NCBI GenBank assembly: GCA_016296775.1
Contig: JAEDIE010000026.1
Coordinates: forward strand, 1 to 20,761
From: Bacilli bacterium
GTDB taxonomy: Bacteria > Bacillota_I > Bacilli_A > RFN20 > CAG-826
Length of the DNA: 20,761 bases
Direction of reading: 5' to 3'
Position 1 is the first letter of the stretch. Every line of letters starts with the position of its first letter. Position numbers and translations under genes: made by a program. Under the pieces are notes generated by a model. That model was not told the DNA's origin. It ran no database searches and was given only the letters and a program-made list of their open reading frames with translations. Positions 8,457 to 17,107 of the stretch are shown piece by piece.

Positions 8457-9395
8457 ATGAAAAAAGCATTAATTATTTTACCTTTAACTTTAGCTTTACT
8501 TGCTACAGGTTGTAATAATTTATCAAAAAAAGATAGTTTCACTATTTCTATCAATTACTCTAAATTTGATTTAGTAGAAAATGATTCATTTCTCCTTTCT
8601 GTAGAAGAAAGTGAAAATGTTGTTTGGGAATGCAGCAATACACTTGTTTGTGAAATTGAAAGTTCTAATGAAAAATGTGTTGTTCATGGAAAAGCAGCTG
8701 GTAGTGCAACAATTACAGCAACTAGTGGGAATAAAAAAGCTTCTTGTTTAGTAACAGTTCAACCTAAAGAGGTTTTAGATCCATCAATTTCTATTGAAAA
8801 TCAAGATTTAGATTTAAGTGATTTTGTTTCGGCAATTGATCATAGTGAACCAACAAAAGCTGTAACTAATACAAAAATGTATGATGTTCATAATGGTATA
8901 ACATTATCTTTTACCTCAACTTTAGTTATTGATTATAGCGATATTGTAAAGACAATGTATACATATTCATATCAATCTCTTAACGAAATTGAATCAGATA
9001 CAACTGAATTTATTTCAACACATAGTGGAGTTTATTATTCCAAAGGTTCAACAGTTGGAGAAGCTAGTGAAAACGGAATTAATTGGAATAACGATTTTGA
9101 AGGTTCTATTAATTTATTATCTTTTAACTTAAATAGTTTAAGTTCTAGTAGTACAACTATTACCAATAATGTTCTTGAAGGTGATGTTTCTCAAGATTTC
9201 TTTAAAGATCCTTCTATTAACAATGGTCATTTAAGCTTAGTTGTTGAACATGGAGATAATAATTATCTTAGAGTTAGAAGAACTTATTTAAGTTTCGATA
9301 TGATTGAAAACTATAACGGAACTCAAAGAGTATTTAACGTTATTTCAGATACTAAATTTACATATAAAGCAGAAACAATAGACTATGAGTGGTAG
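8457..9395 (+). CDS. Lipoprotein with Big2-type Ig-like domain
   Basis: A 312-residue surface lipoprotein. The signal peptide ends in the lipobox LATGC, with Cys19 as the lipidation site. Residues about 30-102 form a bacterial Ig-like (Big2) domain: the pattern of VVWECSN, then GKAAGSATITATSG and VTVQP is typical. The remaining 200 residues, rich in Ser, Thr and Asn, match nothing I recognise and are predicted to be beta-rich. Strong ribosome binding site AAAAGGAG 6 nt before the ATG, 13 bases after the MACPF stop, and 11-base overlap with the next gene, so it is co-transcribed with both. The shared Ig-like domain and anchoring suggest that it works with the MACPF protein at the cell surface, for example as partner or self-protection factor; that role is inference. 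Confidence 0.8.
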   Translation: MKKALIILPLTLALLATGCNNLSKKDSFTISINYSKFDLVENDSFLLSVEESENVVWECSNTLVCEIESSNEKCVVHGKAAGSATITATSGNKKASCLVTVQPKEVLDPSISIENQDLDLSDFVSAIDHSEPTKAVTNTKMYDVHNGITLSFTSTLVIDYSDIVKTMYTYSYQSLNEIESDTTEFISTHSGVYYSKGSTVGEASENGINWNNDFEGSINLLSFNLNSLSSSSTTITNNVLEGDVSQDFFKDPSINNGHLSLVVEHGDNNYLRVRRTYLSFDMIENYNGTQRVFNVISDTKFTYKAETIDYEW

Positions 9396-12099
9396 TTTTA
9401 AGCGTTTAGTTTGTTTGATTGGTTGTTCTTTGATGGTAGCAATACCTTGTTTTAATAATGAATTTCAATCAAACAAAAACGATAAAACTATCACAATAAA
9501 TAATAATTTAGAGAAAAAATCTGGCAATTCAACAGAATTAAGAGTAGAAATGATAGATCTTGGCTATAATGGAGACTCCACTATAATAACTTTTGGTAAT
9601 ACTCAAATATTAGTCGATGCTGGAGGGGATACTCCAAGTGGACAAGCCATTACTAATGCTTTGAAAAATGAGCTACTTGATAAAAATGATAAGAAATTAG
9701 AATATGTTATCATGACTCATGCTGATTATGATCATATTGTTAACGTCAATTCTCCAAACAATTCTTTATTAAATTTCTTAAAGACTAACGATATATCTGT
9801 AGGCTGTTGGATTGACTTTGATATGGGCCAAGATAAGAGTGTCGTTGAATATATGAAAAGTAAAGGCCTTTCTTATAAACTTGAATCTATGTTTTGGAGC
9901 AGCTCAACGTTAAGAATTAGAAAGTCTACTTTAGTTGATTATGATTTAGCTAAAAGTAGTTTATTATCTAAAGGAAAACTCGATTACTACTTTACTTCTT
10001 CACAATGCACTTATAAAAAACGTGTTGAATATAATAGCGATTATTCTGATTATGTAGATAAATTTTTATTTCAAAGTAAGAATTTAATACAAAATGAAAC
10101 AACAAATAAGATAAAACAAAATGTTTCTCAAAATAAAGAATTACTTACTGATACATTCACTTTATATTCAGAACCAGATGAGGAAGATGTTTTTGGTTCA
10201 AATAATGGTGGTGATACAGCTGAACTTAAAATCCTTTATAACCCTTATTATTCTAGTTTTTGTACAGGAAATTCAGTTGCTGATGAAATTGATAAGAATG
10301 CTTGTAGCACATGTTTTGTTATTAACTATAATGAAGATCAATGGGTATTTAATGGGGATATTCAAGAATACAAATCTTCAAAATCAGAATCTTCTGTTCC
10401 TTCAGATGATAACGATGTTAAAGAAAATGATAAAGATGCAAGCAAAACTACAGGACATGGAAGCTATAAATATATTGGATGTGAAACTGAACTTTTAGCA
10501 TATAATGCAGATGTATTAAAAGAAGGAGCTATGTTTTATAAAGCAAGTCACCATGGTTCAGATACATCTAACAGTTCAACTTTATTAAATCATATTAAAC
10601 CTCAATTTGTTGGAATAAGTGCAGCAGCTACTGCAAGAACAAATACTTTAGAAAAAGAAGAAGATATTGATAAAGCATTTAAATTTCCAGGTCAATATGC
10701 TCTTGATAGTATTGGAAAATGGACAGATTATATTGGTATTACTGATTATAGAGAACGAATTGGAGGTAAATGGCAAACAAAGCCATATTTTGGTTCATTA
10801 ATTTATACCTATAATCCTAAGTTACTATATAAAATGTCTTTTACTTCAACTAATATTAGTGGAGTTAATAATTCAATTTTAGATTCTCCATGGTTTATTA
10901 AAAATAGACAATTCCCTATTAAAGTTTATCTTTTAAGTAATGATTCTAAAAAGAATAGTTTAAACTCTGAATGTACTTATATTAAGGTAGGTCATAATGA
11001 TATTTTACTTAATGCAGGGGCATATGATTCTAATGCAATTAGTTCTTTTGTTAATAAAGAGAGAATTAAAGGGTTATGTAACGATAAGATTTTTGAATTA
11101 TGTGTAATTAATAGCTGTTTTCACGATGCATATCACGATTTAATAATTCAAAAAGATAAGAATATAGGGCTATTATTTGATAGTGATTTTGTATTTGAAG
11201 ATATTAGATATCCAAATTATGACTCAATGGTTGTAGAAGGTACGAACTGGTCTAATTTAGAAATACCTTCAGTAATTAATGAATATATTGATAAATTACC
11301 TACTCTTTCTACCGATCAAGAAGAACGATCATTACTTAAAGAAAAGTCTATATACAATAAACAAATATTAAAATCTAATATTAGTAATAAAACCATTATT
11401 AACAAAGGTAATAATAAACTTGGTATTTCTTTAAATTTATATAGTAGCGATAATAGTATTTCAGCTTTTAGTTCTAAAGATGATGGATTAATTTCTATGT
11501 TTAATATTGATGGAGAGTATTCAGAATCTAATAAAGCTTCATCTAATTATAGCTTCCTTTATGGAGGATACGTTGCTGATGAAACTTTATTTAAAGGAAA
11601 AGTAATTCCTAATTTAAACCCAAATAATGCTGTATTTTCTTATCCTTCATATCAAATAAGTAGACATGGATATTTATCTTTAAATACTACTAACATTGTT
11701 GGATTATATGCAAAAAGAGTAGTTGATGCTTCTTCAAATGCCAATACAAACTTATTCTTAAATGGTAAGATTCTTGAAAATAATGATGGAAGCGATCCTT
11801 CTTTTGCTTCACAAGCATTTGTTCAATTGGCTTCATCTAATAACTGTACATTATATTCTTCTAATGGATCAAATTATCCATTATTATGTGAAGAAATTAA
11901 AGTAGGTTACCAACAATTCAAAGTTAAAAAACCTGATGAAGGTATTATCTCTAGATCTGTTAAATATGAATATTTATATTCAAAAAATTCTAATTCATTT
12001 GATTATTCTGCTTCATTTTATACTAATTTATTAAATGAGTTTAAAGGTAAAACAATAGGTGGAATTGAGAATTTATATAAAGCAGTAGCTTTTCTTTAA
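9385..12099 (+). CDS. Secreted ComEC-type metallo-beta-lactamase-fold protein with degenerate second half
   Basis: A 904-residue exported protein with an N-terminal signal peptide (FKRLVCLIGCSLMVAIPCF). Residues about 50-440 form a metallo-beta-lactamase-fold hydrolase of the type found at the C-terminus of ComEC. The metal motif is THADYDH (His112, Asp114, Asp116, His117; HxDxDH rather than HxHxDH). NGDIQ follows with Asp325, then KASHHGSDTSN (His389-His390) and a PQFVGISA strand. Residues about 510-780 look like a second copy of the fold (KVYLLSND, ILLNAGAYDSNA) whose metal motif is broken to FHDAYHD (His580, His584). No metal is expected there. The ATG at 9385 lacks a good ribosome binding site but overlaps the previous gene, suggesting translational coupling. 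Substrate is unknown; nucleic acid or phosphodiester is the family-based guess. Confidence 0.8.
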   Translation: MSGSFKRLVCLIGCSLMVAIPCFNNEFQSNKNDKTITINNNLEKKSGNSTELRVEMIDLGYNGDSTIITFGNTQILVDAGGDTPSGQAITNALKNELLDKNDKKLEYVIMTHADYDHIVNVNSPNNSLLNFLKTNDISVGCWIDFDMGQDKSVVEYMKSKGLSYKLESMFWSSSTLRIRKSTLVDYDLAKSSLLSKGKLDYYFTSSQCTYKKRVEYNSDYSDYVDKFLFQSKNLIQNETTNKIKQNVSQNKELLTDTFTLYSEPDEEDVFGSNNGGDTAELKILYNPYYSSFCTGNSVADEIDKNACSTCFVINYNEDQWVFNGDIQEYKSSKSESSVPSDDNDVKENDKDASKTTGHGSYKYIGCETELLAYNADVLKEGAMFYKASHHGSDTSNSSTLLNHIKPQFVGISAAATARTNTLEKEEDIDKAFKFPGQYALDSIGKWTDYIGITDYRERIGGKWQTKPYFGSLIYTYNPKLLYKMSFTSTNISGVNNSILDSPWFIKNRQFPIKVYLLSNDSKKNSLNSECTYIKVGHNDILLNAGAYDSNAISSFVNKERIKGLCNDKIFELCVINSCFHDAYHDLIIQKDKNIGLLFDSDFVFEDIRYPNYDSMVVEGTNWSNLEIPSVINEYIDKLPTLSTDQEERSLLKEKSIYNKQILKSNISNKTIINKGNNKLGISLNLYSSDNSISAFSSKDDGLISMFNIDGEYSESNKASSNYSFLYGGYVADETLFKGKVIPNLNPNNAVFSYPSYQISRHGYLSLNTTNIVGLYAKRVVDASSNANTNLFLNGKILENNDGSDPSFASQAFVQLASSNNCTLYSSNGSNYPLLCEEIKVGYQQFKVKKPDEGIISRSVKYEYLYSKNSNSFDYSASFYTNLLNEFKGKTIGGIENLYKAVAFL

Positions 12100-12131
12100 T
12101 ACTTAGGATTTAATTAAATATTTATTTTTAT

Positions 12132-12218
12132 AGACTTTTTCAAGCGACTTTTCCTGAAAGTTATAGACTTTTTCAAGCGACTTTTTTAAAAAATAGCAGA
12201 CTTTTTCAAGCGACTTTT
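12132..12218. repeat. Three tandem copies of a 33-bp-period repeat
   Basis: The identical core GACTTTTTCAAGCGACTTTT begins at 12133, 12166 and 12199, exactly 33 bp apart, with different 12-13-nt spacers. Each core itself contains GACTTTT twice. It starts about 30 bp after the MBL-fold gene. The spacing is three helical turns or eleven codons. One forward frame is open through all copies but has no start codon. Too short for a CRISPR array. Confidence 0.85.
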
Positions 12219-12315
12219 AGTTATCATACCAAAAACCATATGATTTCCCAGTTATTTTTTAAAATACAAATTCAATATATTTATTCATTAATAGTGCAAA
12301 AAAAATCTATTGTAA

Positions 12316-12321
12316 TATAAT
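12316..12321 (+). promoter_or_regulatory. -10 box of a probable leaderless promoter (GH53 gene)
   Basis: A perfect TATAAT ends 10 nt before the ATG at 12332, leaving room for a leader of only 3-4 nt. There is no Shine-Dalgarno sequence. No clear -35 box is seen. Confidence 0.45.
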
Positions 12322-12331
12322 TTTATAAGCA

Positions 12332-13975
12332 ATGAAAAAGTATATTTTATTAGTTATATCATCTATTTTATTAATGTCTTGTTCTTCTAACACTAATGAA
12401 CTTTGTGCCTTAGGAAATATTGAAAATAGTGGATTTGAAGAAGGATTAGATTATTGGTATGGGAAAAACTTTAAAAAGAGTGATTCGTTTTCCTATGAAA
12501 ACGAATCATCTTTATTATTAACTTCTACCAATAACAAAGAAGCTTATGTATATCAAACAATTAAGAATTTAAAAAATGGATACTACTATTTAGAAGTTGA
12601 ATCATATAATAAAGGAAATGATGAGTATTGTTATGTTTATGCTAAAAATGTAGATAATATAGAATATAAAACAATGGTTCCTAGATATATTTCTAGTAAG
12701 GAATGGATAACAACTACTGTTAGAGGGATTGAAGTTAAGAATAATGAGTTAGTAATAGGAATAAAACAATTAGGAGATAATAAAGCTTACTTTGATAACT
12801 TTAAATTAACTTTAGAATCTAACCAAGTTACACAATACCAAACATTACAAGGAGGATGTATTTCTTGGTTAGATTATGAAGAAGATAATGGTGCAAAATA
12901 TTATAATTTTGATTCTAAAGAAGAAGATTGTTTAAAGATTTTACATGATAATGGAATTAATTTTGTTAGATTAGAGTTATATAATGATCCAGGAACATAT
13001 AAAGATATCAATAATAATTATTTACCAAGTAAATATAAGAATGAAGATTCAATATTAAAACTTGCTAAAAGAGCTAAAACTTATAATATGGAAATTCAAT
13101 TGTCTTTTATGTATTCTTCATATTGGGGAAATTATGCTATTCCTAATAAGTGGTTGAATGAAATTAATACTCTTGATAGCTTTGAAAATAAAATAACCAA
13201 GTTAGGTGATTTTATATATGATTTTACCTATTCGTATATGAATAGATTAAGTTTAGAAGGAATTACACCTAAATATGTTTCTATTGGAAATGAAATTGAT
13301 GAAGGTATTTTATTACCTTATGGATCTATTGAATCTCATCCAGAACAATTAGCTTATTTACTTAATAAAGGTTATGAAGCTATTAAAAATGTTAATGAAG
13401 ATATAGATGTAGTTATTCATTTAGGATGTAATGCAAGTGATTTGCATTATTCATCTAATTATGGAGGAGGAAGATATTTCTTTGACACGTTAAAAAAATA
13501 TAATCTTAAATATGATGTAATTGGTACTTCTTTTTATCCTTATTGGGCTCAAAGTGATGATATATATGCTTCAAAAAGTAAATTAGATTTAAGTGATTTA
13601 AAGAAATGGTCAGAGTTAATGATAGATACTTATGATAAAGATATATTAATTATGGAAACAGGATATAACTGGGGGAAACCTAATCAACTTGCTAATAATG
13701 GAGCATATGAAAATATATATCCTTCTAGTAAAGAAGGTCAAAGAGATTATGTTATTAACTTTTTAAATACTATTAAATCTATTAAAGATGGAAGAGCTAA
13801 AGGAAGTTTATATTGGGATCCTATATTAGTTAAACAAGAAAATGTTGGTTATGCTTTATATGATGATGGAAAGGCAAGAGAAAATGTTGTAGAAACAACA
13901 ACATTCTTTGATTATGATCATAAAGCTTTACCAGTATTAAATGCATATAAATATAATAGTAACTCTCAAAAATAG
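12332..13975 (+). CDS. GH53 endo-beta-1,4-galactanase lipoprotein
   Basis: A 547-residue surface glycoside hydrolase. The signal peptide ends in a lipobox LMSC, so it is anchored to the outer face of the membrane. Residues about 27-162 form a beta-sandwich carbohydrate-binding-type domain (ENSGFEEGLDYWYG at the start, AYFDNFKLT at the end, as in galactan-binding modules). Residues about 170-540 are a GH53 (beta/alpha)8 barrel: GCISWLDYEEDNGAKY matches the family opening, INFVRLELYNDP the second strand, SIGNEID gives the acid/base Glu321 and LIMETGYNW the nucleophile Glu442. The 121-residue spacing between the two is normal for the family. It cuts beta-1,4-galactan side chains of pectin, a typical gut or rumen substrate. 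No sugar transporter is next to it. Confidence 0.92.
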   Translation: MKKYILLVISSILLMSCSSNTNELCALGNIENSGFEEGLDYWYGKNFKKSDSFSYENESSLLLTSTNNKEAYVYQTIKNLKNGYYYLEVESYNKGNDEYCYVYAKNVDNIEYKTMVPRYISSKEWITTTVRGIEVKNNELVIGIKQLGDNKAYFDNFKLTLESNQVTQYQTLQGGCISWLDYEEDNGAKYYNFDSKEEDCLKILHDNGINFVRLELYNDPGTYKDINNNYLPSKYKNEDSILKLAKRAKTYNMEIQLSFMYSSYWGNYAIPNKWLNEINTLDSFENKITKLGDFIYDFTYSYMNRLSLEGITPKYVSIGNEIDEGILLPYGSIESHPEQLAYLLNKGYEAIKNVNEDIDVVIHLGCNASDLHYSSNYGGGRYFFDTLKKYNLKYDVIGTSFYPYWAQSDDIYASKSKLDLSDLKKWSELMIDTYDKDILIMETGYNWGKPNQLANNGAYENIYPSSKEGQRDYVINFLNTIKSIKDGRAKGSLYWDPILVKQENVGYALYDDGKARENVVETTTFFDYDHKALPVLNAYKYNSNSQK

Positions 13976-13979
13976 TTAG

Positions 13980-13996
13980 GAAATACATATGTTTTT
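13980..13996 (+). repeat. 17-nt module element, copy 1
   Basis: GAAATACATATGTTTTT, identical to the copies at 17172-17188 (inverted) and 20474-20490. It begins 5 nt after the GH53 stop codon. Its right half forms the left arm of a hairpin (13989-13997 with 14012-14020, ATGTTTTTC/GAAAAACAT). Confidence 0.75.
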
Positions 13997-14074
13997 CATT
14001 AATTTAATAACGAAAAACATGAGAAATAATTTTGTTTTTATAATTATATTTTTTTATATTTAATTATCGAATTC

Positions 14075-14104
14075 CATATTATTTCCTATATATTTTGATA
14101 TAAT
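14075..14104 (+). promoter_or_regulatory. Promoter of the RdRP-like gene with shared upstream motif
   Basis: TGATATAAT at 14096-14104 is an extended -10 box, giving a start near 14111 and a leader of about 19 nt. Just upstream, 14080-14096 reads TATTTCCTATATATTTT, the same as 17183-17199 upstream of the AAA+ operon except for one base. That sequence is also a degenerate inverted copy of the 17-nt module element. Confidence 0.6.
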
Positions 14105-14129
14105 TAAACTATCTATTTGGAGTTAAATT

Positions 14130-16760
14130 ATGGGAGTAGATGGATATTATATTATATCTTTAGAATCTAAAGATATATATGAACAAGAATTAATAAATGG
14201 AATAGATAAAGGTTATATTTTACCATCTAAAAAAGATAATAAATTCTTTGATTTATTTAATGCTGTATTAGATTACTCTCTTGATTTATTTAAATTAGAA
14301 AATATATACGAAACTAAATGTAGAAAGAAGTTTTATATAGAAGGAAAAAATAATAATAAATATACTCTTTCAATTATTAATGTTAAGTTTAATTTTAAAT
14401 ATAAAGATATTGAAAATCATAGTGTTTTTACATGTAAAGATCTTAGAAAACATTTTTATGAACAAGGGTTTTATTTAAATGGAACACATTATGTTAGATA
14501 TAAAAGAAGTAGTGGAAGTTCACGTAAAGGTAAATGCTTATTTATAGATGAAAGATTATATAAATCTATGTGTAAATGGGGTGAATGTTCTTTAAAACAA
14601 AATTCTAAAGATTTAGCTTCATGGGAATCATATAAGTCTCTTTCTTTAAGTTCAATTAAAGGAACAATTGATATTCCTTTAGATGGAATATTATTTATTA
14701 AAGATTATAAGAGTAAGTTTAAAGAAGATGTTATTAGTGTTGAAAAAGGTAGTAATGGAAAACTAATTGCTTCATCAAAAGAAGAAGAAATAGTTAATGA
14801 TATTTGGGATGGAGAAAGTTTATTAGATGAAAGTTTATTTAAAGATAAATATAAAGATAAACATATGCTTTTATTGCGTAATAAGTTTTTTAAATCTTGT
14901 GCTTTTAAAACCAAATTACAAAAGTGGTTTAAAGATAAAAATATTACTCTTGAAGGTTTAAAAGAACTTGGTTTTGTTACATTAGCTAAAGATATATCTC
15001 AAATTGTTATGGTTACTACACCAAATAGTATGAAATTCTTAAAGTTTATGGATAAAGGATTAACTTTAAAGAATGTAACTACTTGGTTAAACAATATTTC
15101 TAGTCAATTTGGCGTAGTTAAATATGATAAACGTACTAAATATTTTAATGGAAATATGGTTAGAACTAGTTATCAATTTTTAAATACTTTAGCTTTAAAC
15201 GAAGAAGATGTTATTAGTTTATTAAAGCCTAGCCAAAAATACATTACTACTTTAAGAAATGATTATGATTTTCTTAGATTTCATTTTAGTGAAGCTATTA
15301 AAAGGGAAAATGATGGGGAAATAGATGAGATTTCTGATGGTTTAGCTGAACGTAGTGATGTTATTTTTAAGTTAATGAATATTAATTATCAATTTGAAAA
15401 TACAAGATTATTTGTAGATTTTAGAAATGATGTTATTGAAGATCAAAAAAACAAGATTAAAGAAGGTCATATTCTTTTAAGTGGAACAAATGCTACATTA
15501 TTTGGAAATGGTCCAGAAATGTTACTTTGTTTGGCTAATGAATTTGATATAAATAATGAAGATAATGAACCTGTTGCTTTAAAAAAGAACGAAATAGCTA
15601 TTAAGAAGTTTCCAACTTTCGAAAAATTAGTTTGTGCTCGTTCTCCTCATATTACAATGGGAAATATTTATTGTGCTACTAATAATTTAAGTAGTTCTTT
15701 ATGGGATTATTTTGATTTAGGAAATAATATTGTTTGTGTTAATGCTATAAAAGAAAATATTCAACAAAGGTTAAATGGTTGTGACTACGATTCTGATGCA
15801 ATGTTAATTACAAATGATAAATTAGTAGTTGAAAAAGCTTTTAAAGAAAAAGATACCTTTAAAGTTCCAGTTTGTAAAATAGATTCTAAAGGAATTAGTA
15901 ATTTACCTTTATATGAATTAGATCATAAAACAAGTGAAAATAAGATAGGCCAAATAGTTAATTTATCTCAAAAGTTAAATAGTCTTATTTGGCATGAAAT
16001 AAACAATAATAAAGATAAAGAAAAAATAGATAAATTATACTTAAATGTTTGTAAATTAGCTGTTCTTTCTGGCATAGAAATTGATAAAGCTAAAAGAGCA
16101 TATGACGAAATAGATGTAAATAAAGAATTAACAATAATAAAAGAAAAATGTATAAAAAAAGAATTTAAAAATCCTATGTTTTTTAAGATTATTTATGAAA
16201 ATTATGAATCTGAATATAATTTAAAAGATAATAAAAAAGAATTTCAATTTTATGACTCTCCAATGGAATATATTTATAAGCACGCTACAGATAATATTGA
16301 TTTTAGAAAAGGAAAAGAAAAGAATACTAAATATATTCAAATATCTGATATGTTAAATATTTCTAAAATTAAATTTAGTTCTAATGCTTATTACATTAGA
16401 GATAATATTTTAAAAGAACTTAATAAATATAAGGAAATTTTAGATAGATTATATAAAGAACTAAGATTTAGTGATGAAGATGATAAAGAAGTATTTTATA
16501 TTAAAATTAAGGAAACAAAACAAGAACGTAATAATGAAATTTTAAAGTTACTTTCTTCTTCATCTAATGAAAATGTTTTATTTTTAGTTATTAAGGAAAT
16601 TGAAAAGACTAATCAAGAAAACTATCAATTATATGCTCCTTTACTTGATTGTGAAATATTTAAGAATTTAATTAAAGAAAGTAAAGAAAGAATGAAGCAT
16701 GTTATATATAACAAAGAAGGAGAATATAATTTATATCATTTAAAATTTACAAAAATTTAA
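14130..16760 (+). CDS. Double-psi-beta-barrel RNA polymerase, cellular RdRP/YonO-like
   Basis: An 876-residue protein that I assign to single-subunit two-barrel RNA polymerases (eukaryotic cellular RdRPs such as QDE-1, and phage YonO-type enzymes). The key stretch is NGCDYDSDAML: Asp552, Asp554 and Asp556 form the DxDxD metal-binding triad (RpoC has NADFDGD). The usual Gly of DGD is Ser here. Upstream, CARSPHITMGN (Arg504, Pro506, Gly511, Asn512) fits the RdRP RNP-x-HPGD motif, at the usual distance before the triad. HILLSGTNATLFGNGPEML (about 450-468) also fits the core. The N-terminal 250 residues and the lysine-rich C-terminus are unrecognised. No signal peptide. GGAG lies 7 nt before the ATG. 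The gene has its own promoter and terminator. Template and product are unknown. An inactive relative is less likely because the triad is intact. Confidence 0.75.
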   Translation: MGVDGYYIISLESKDIYEQELINGIDKGYILPSKKDNKFFDLFNAVLDYSLDLFKLENIYETKCRKKFYIEGKNNNKYTLSIINVKFNFKYKDIENHSVFTCKDLRKHFYEQGFYLNGTHYVRYKRSSGSSRKGKCLFIDERLYKSMCKWGECSLKQNSKDLASWESYKSLSLSSIKGTIDIPLDGILFIKDYKSKFKEDVISVEKGSNGKLIASSKEEEIVNDIWDGESLLDESLFKDKYKDKHMLLLRNKFFKSCAFKTKLQKWFKDKNITLEGLKELGFVTLAKDISQIVMVTTPNSMKFLKFMDKGLTLKNVTTWLNNISSQFGVVKYDKRTKYFNGNMVRTSYQFLNTLALNEEDVISLLKPSQKYITTLRNDYDFLRFHFSEAIKRENDGEIDEISDGLAERSDVIFKLMNINYQFENTRLFVDFRNDVIEDQKNKIKEGHILLSGTNATLFGNGPEMLLCLANEFDINNEDNEPVALKKNEIAIKKFPTFEKLVCARSPHITMGNIYCATNNLSSSLWDYFDLGNNIVCVNAIKENIQQRLNGCDYDSDAMLITNDKLVVEKAFKEKDTFKVPVCKIDSKGISNLPLYELDHKTSENKIGQIVNLSQKLNSLIWHEINNNKDKEKIDKLYLNVCKLAVLSGIEIDKAKRAYDEIDVNKELTIIKEKCIKKEFKNPMFFKIIYENYESEYNLKDNKKEFQFYDSPMEYIYKHATDNIDFRKGKEKNTKYIQISDMLNISKIKFSSNAYYIRDNILKELNKYKEILDRLYKELRFSDEDDKEVFYIKIKETKQERNNEILKLLSSSSNENVLFLVIKEIEKTNQENYQLYAPLLDCEIFKNLIKESKERMKHVIYNKEGEYNLYHLKFTKI

Positions 16761-16793
16761 ATAATTTTAATAAAAATTATTAAGTAGTAAATC

Positions 16794-16829
16794 TATCCCT
16801 TATTACATAGTAATAAGGGATACTTTTTT
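16794..16829 (+). terminator. Intrinsic terminator of the RdRP-like gene
   Basis: A perfect 12-bp stem (16794-16805 TATCCCTTATTA with 16811-16822) and a 5-nt loop, followed by C and six T residues. It starts 33 bases after the stop codon. Confidence 0.9.
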
Positions 16830-16847
16830 ATTAGTAATTCTTGTTAT

Positions 16848-16874
16848 GGTCTCTATATTATAGAAACCTTTTTT
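16848..16874 (+). terminator. Second terminator hairpin
   Basis: 16848-16855 pairs with 16861-16868 (GGTCTCTA with TAGAAACC, one C-A mismatch), loop of 5 nt, followed by T6 (16869-16874). It lies 19 bases after the first terminator and may be a back-up or end a separate short RNA. Confidence 0.55.
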
Positions 16875-16962
16875 ATTGGTTCTTGTTTCCATATTATAAC
16901 CAATTTAAATCCAAGGTGATAATCAAATGTATTTAAAATACATTGTTCTCCTCCTTGATTTT

Positions 16963-17010
16963 AGCAATAAGGAAGTTTTGACATTCCTTCCTTATTGCTT
17001 AACAATTTTT
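16963..17010 (+). terminator. 12-bp hairpin with distant T run
   Basis: AGCAATAAGGAA (16963-16974) pairs perfectly with 16988-16999 around a 13-nt loop. The five T residues come only at 17006-17010, so termination would be weak. It follows the first anti-SD-like motif. Confidence 0.45.
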
Positions 17011-17019
17011 CATAACTCC

Positions 17020-17052
17020 TCTTAGTATATGATACTAAGAAGTTTATTTTTT
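17020..17052 (+). terminator. Terminator hairpin
   Basis: TCTTAGTAT (17020-17028) pairs perfectly with ATACTAAGA (17032-17040) around a 3-nt loop, followed by a T-rich run ending in T6 (17047-17052). It overlaps the second anti-SD-like motif. Confidence 0.5.
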
Positions 17053-17107
17053 AAGTATATTTGAGGGTAATATACTTAGGGCCTCCTTTCTATTCAATAC
17101 CCTCATT

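Noticed and set aside
10121..10498. 125-codon plus-strand frame inside the MBL-fold gene
   Set aside because: It lies wholly within the MBL-fold coding region in another frame; the host gene has conserved catalytic motifs on both sides.
12132..12218. CRISPR array
   Set aside because: Only three 20-nt cores with about 13-nt spacers and no cas genes; the period is far too short.
12132..12331. Repeat-encoded peptide (RLFQATF in each repeat)
   Set aside because: One frame is open through the repeats, but a stop lies upstream and there is no usable start codon or ribosome binding site.
14705..14914. 69-codon minus-strand frame inside the RdRP-like gene
   Set aside because: Antisense by-product of AT-rich codons such as TTTAAA; no start signal.
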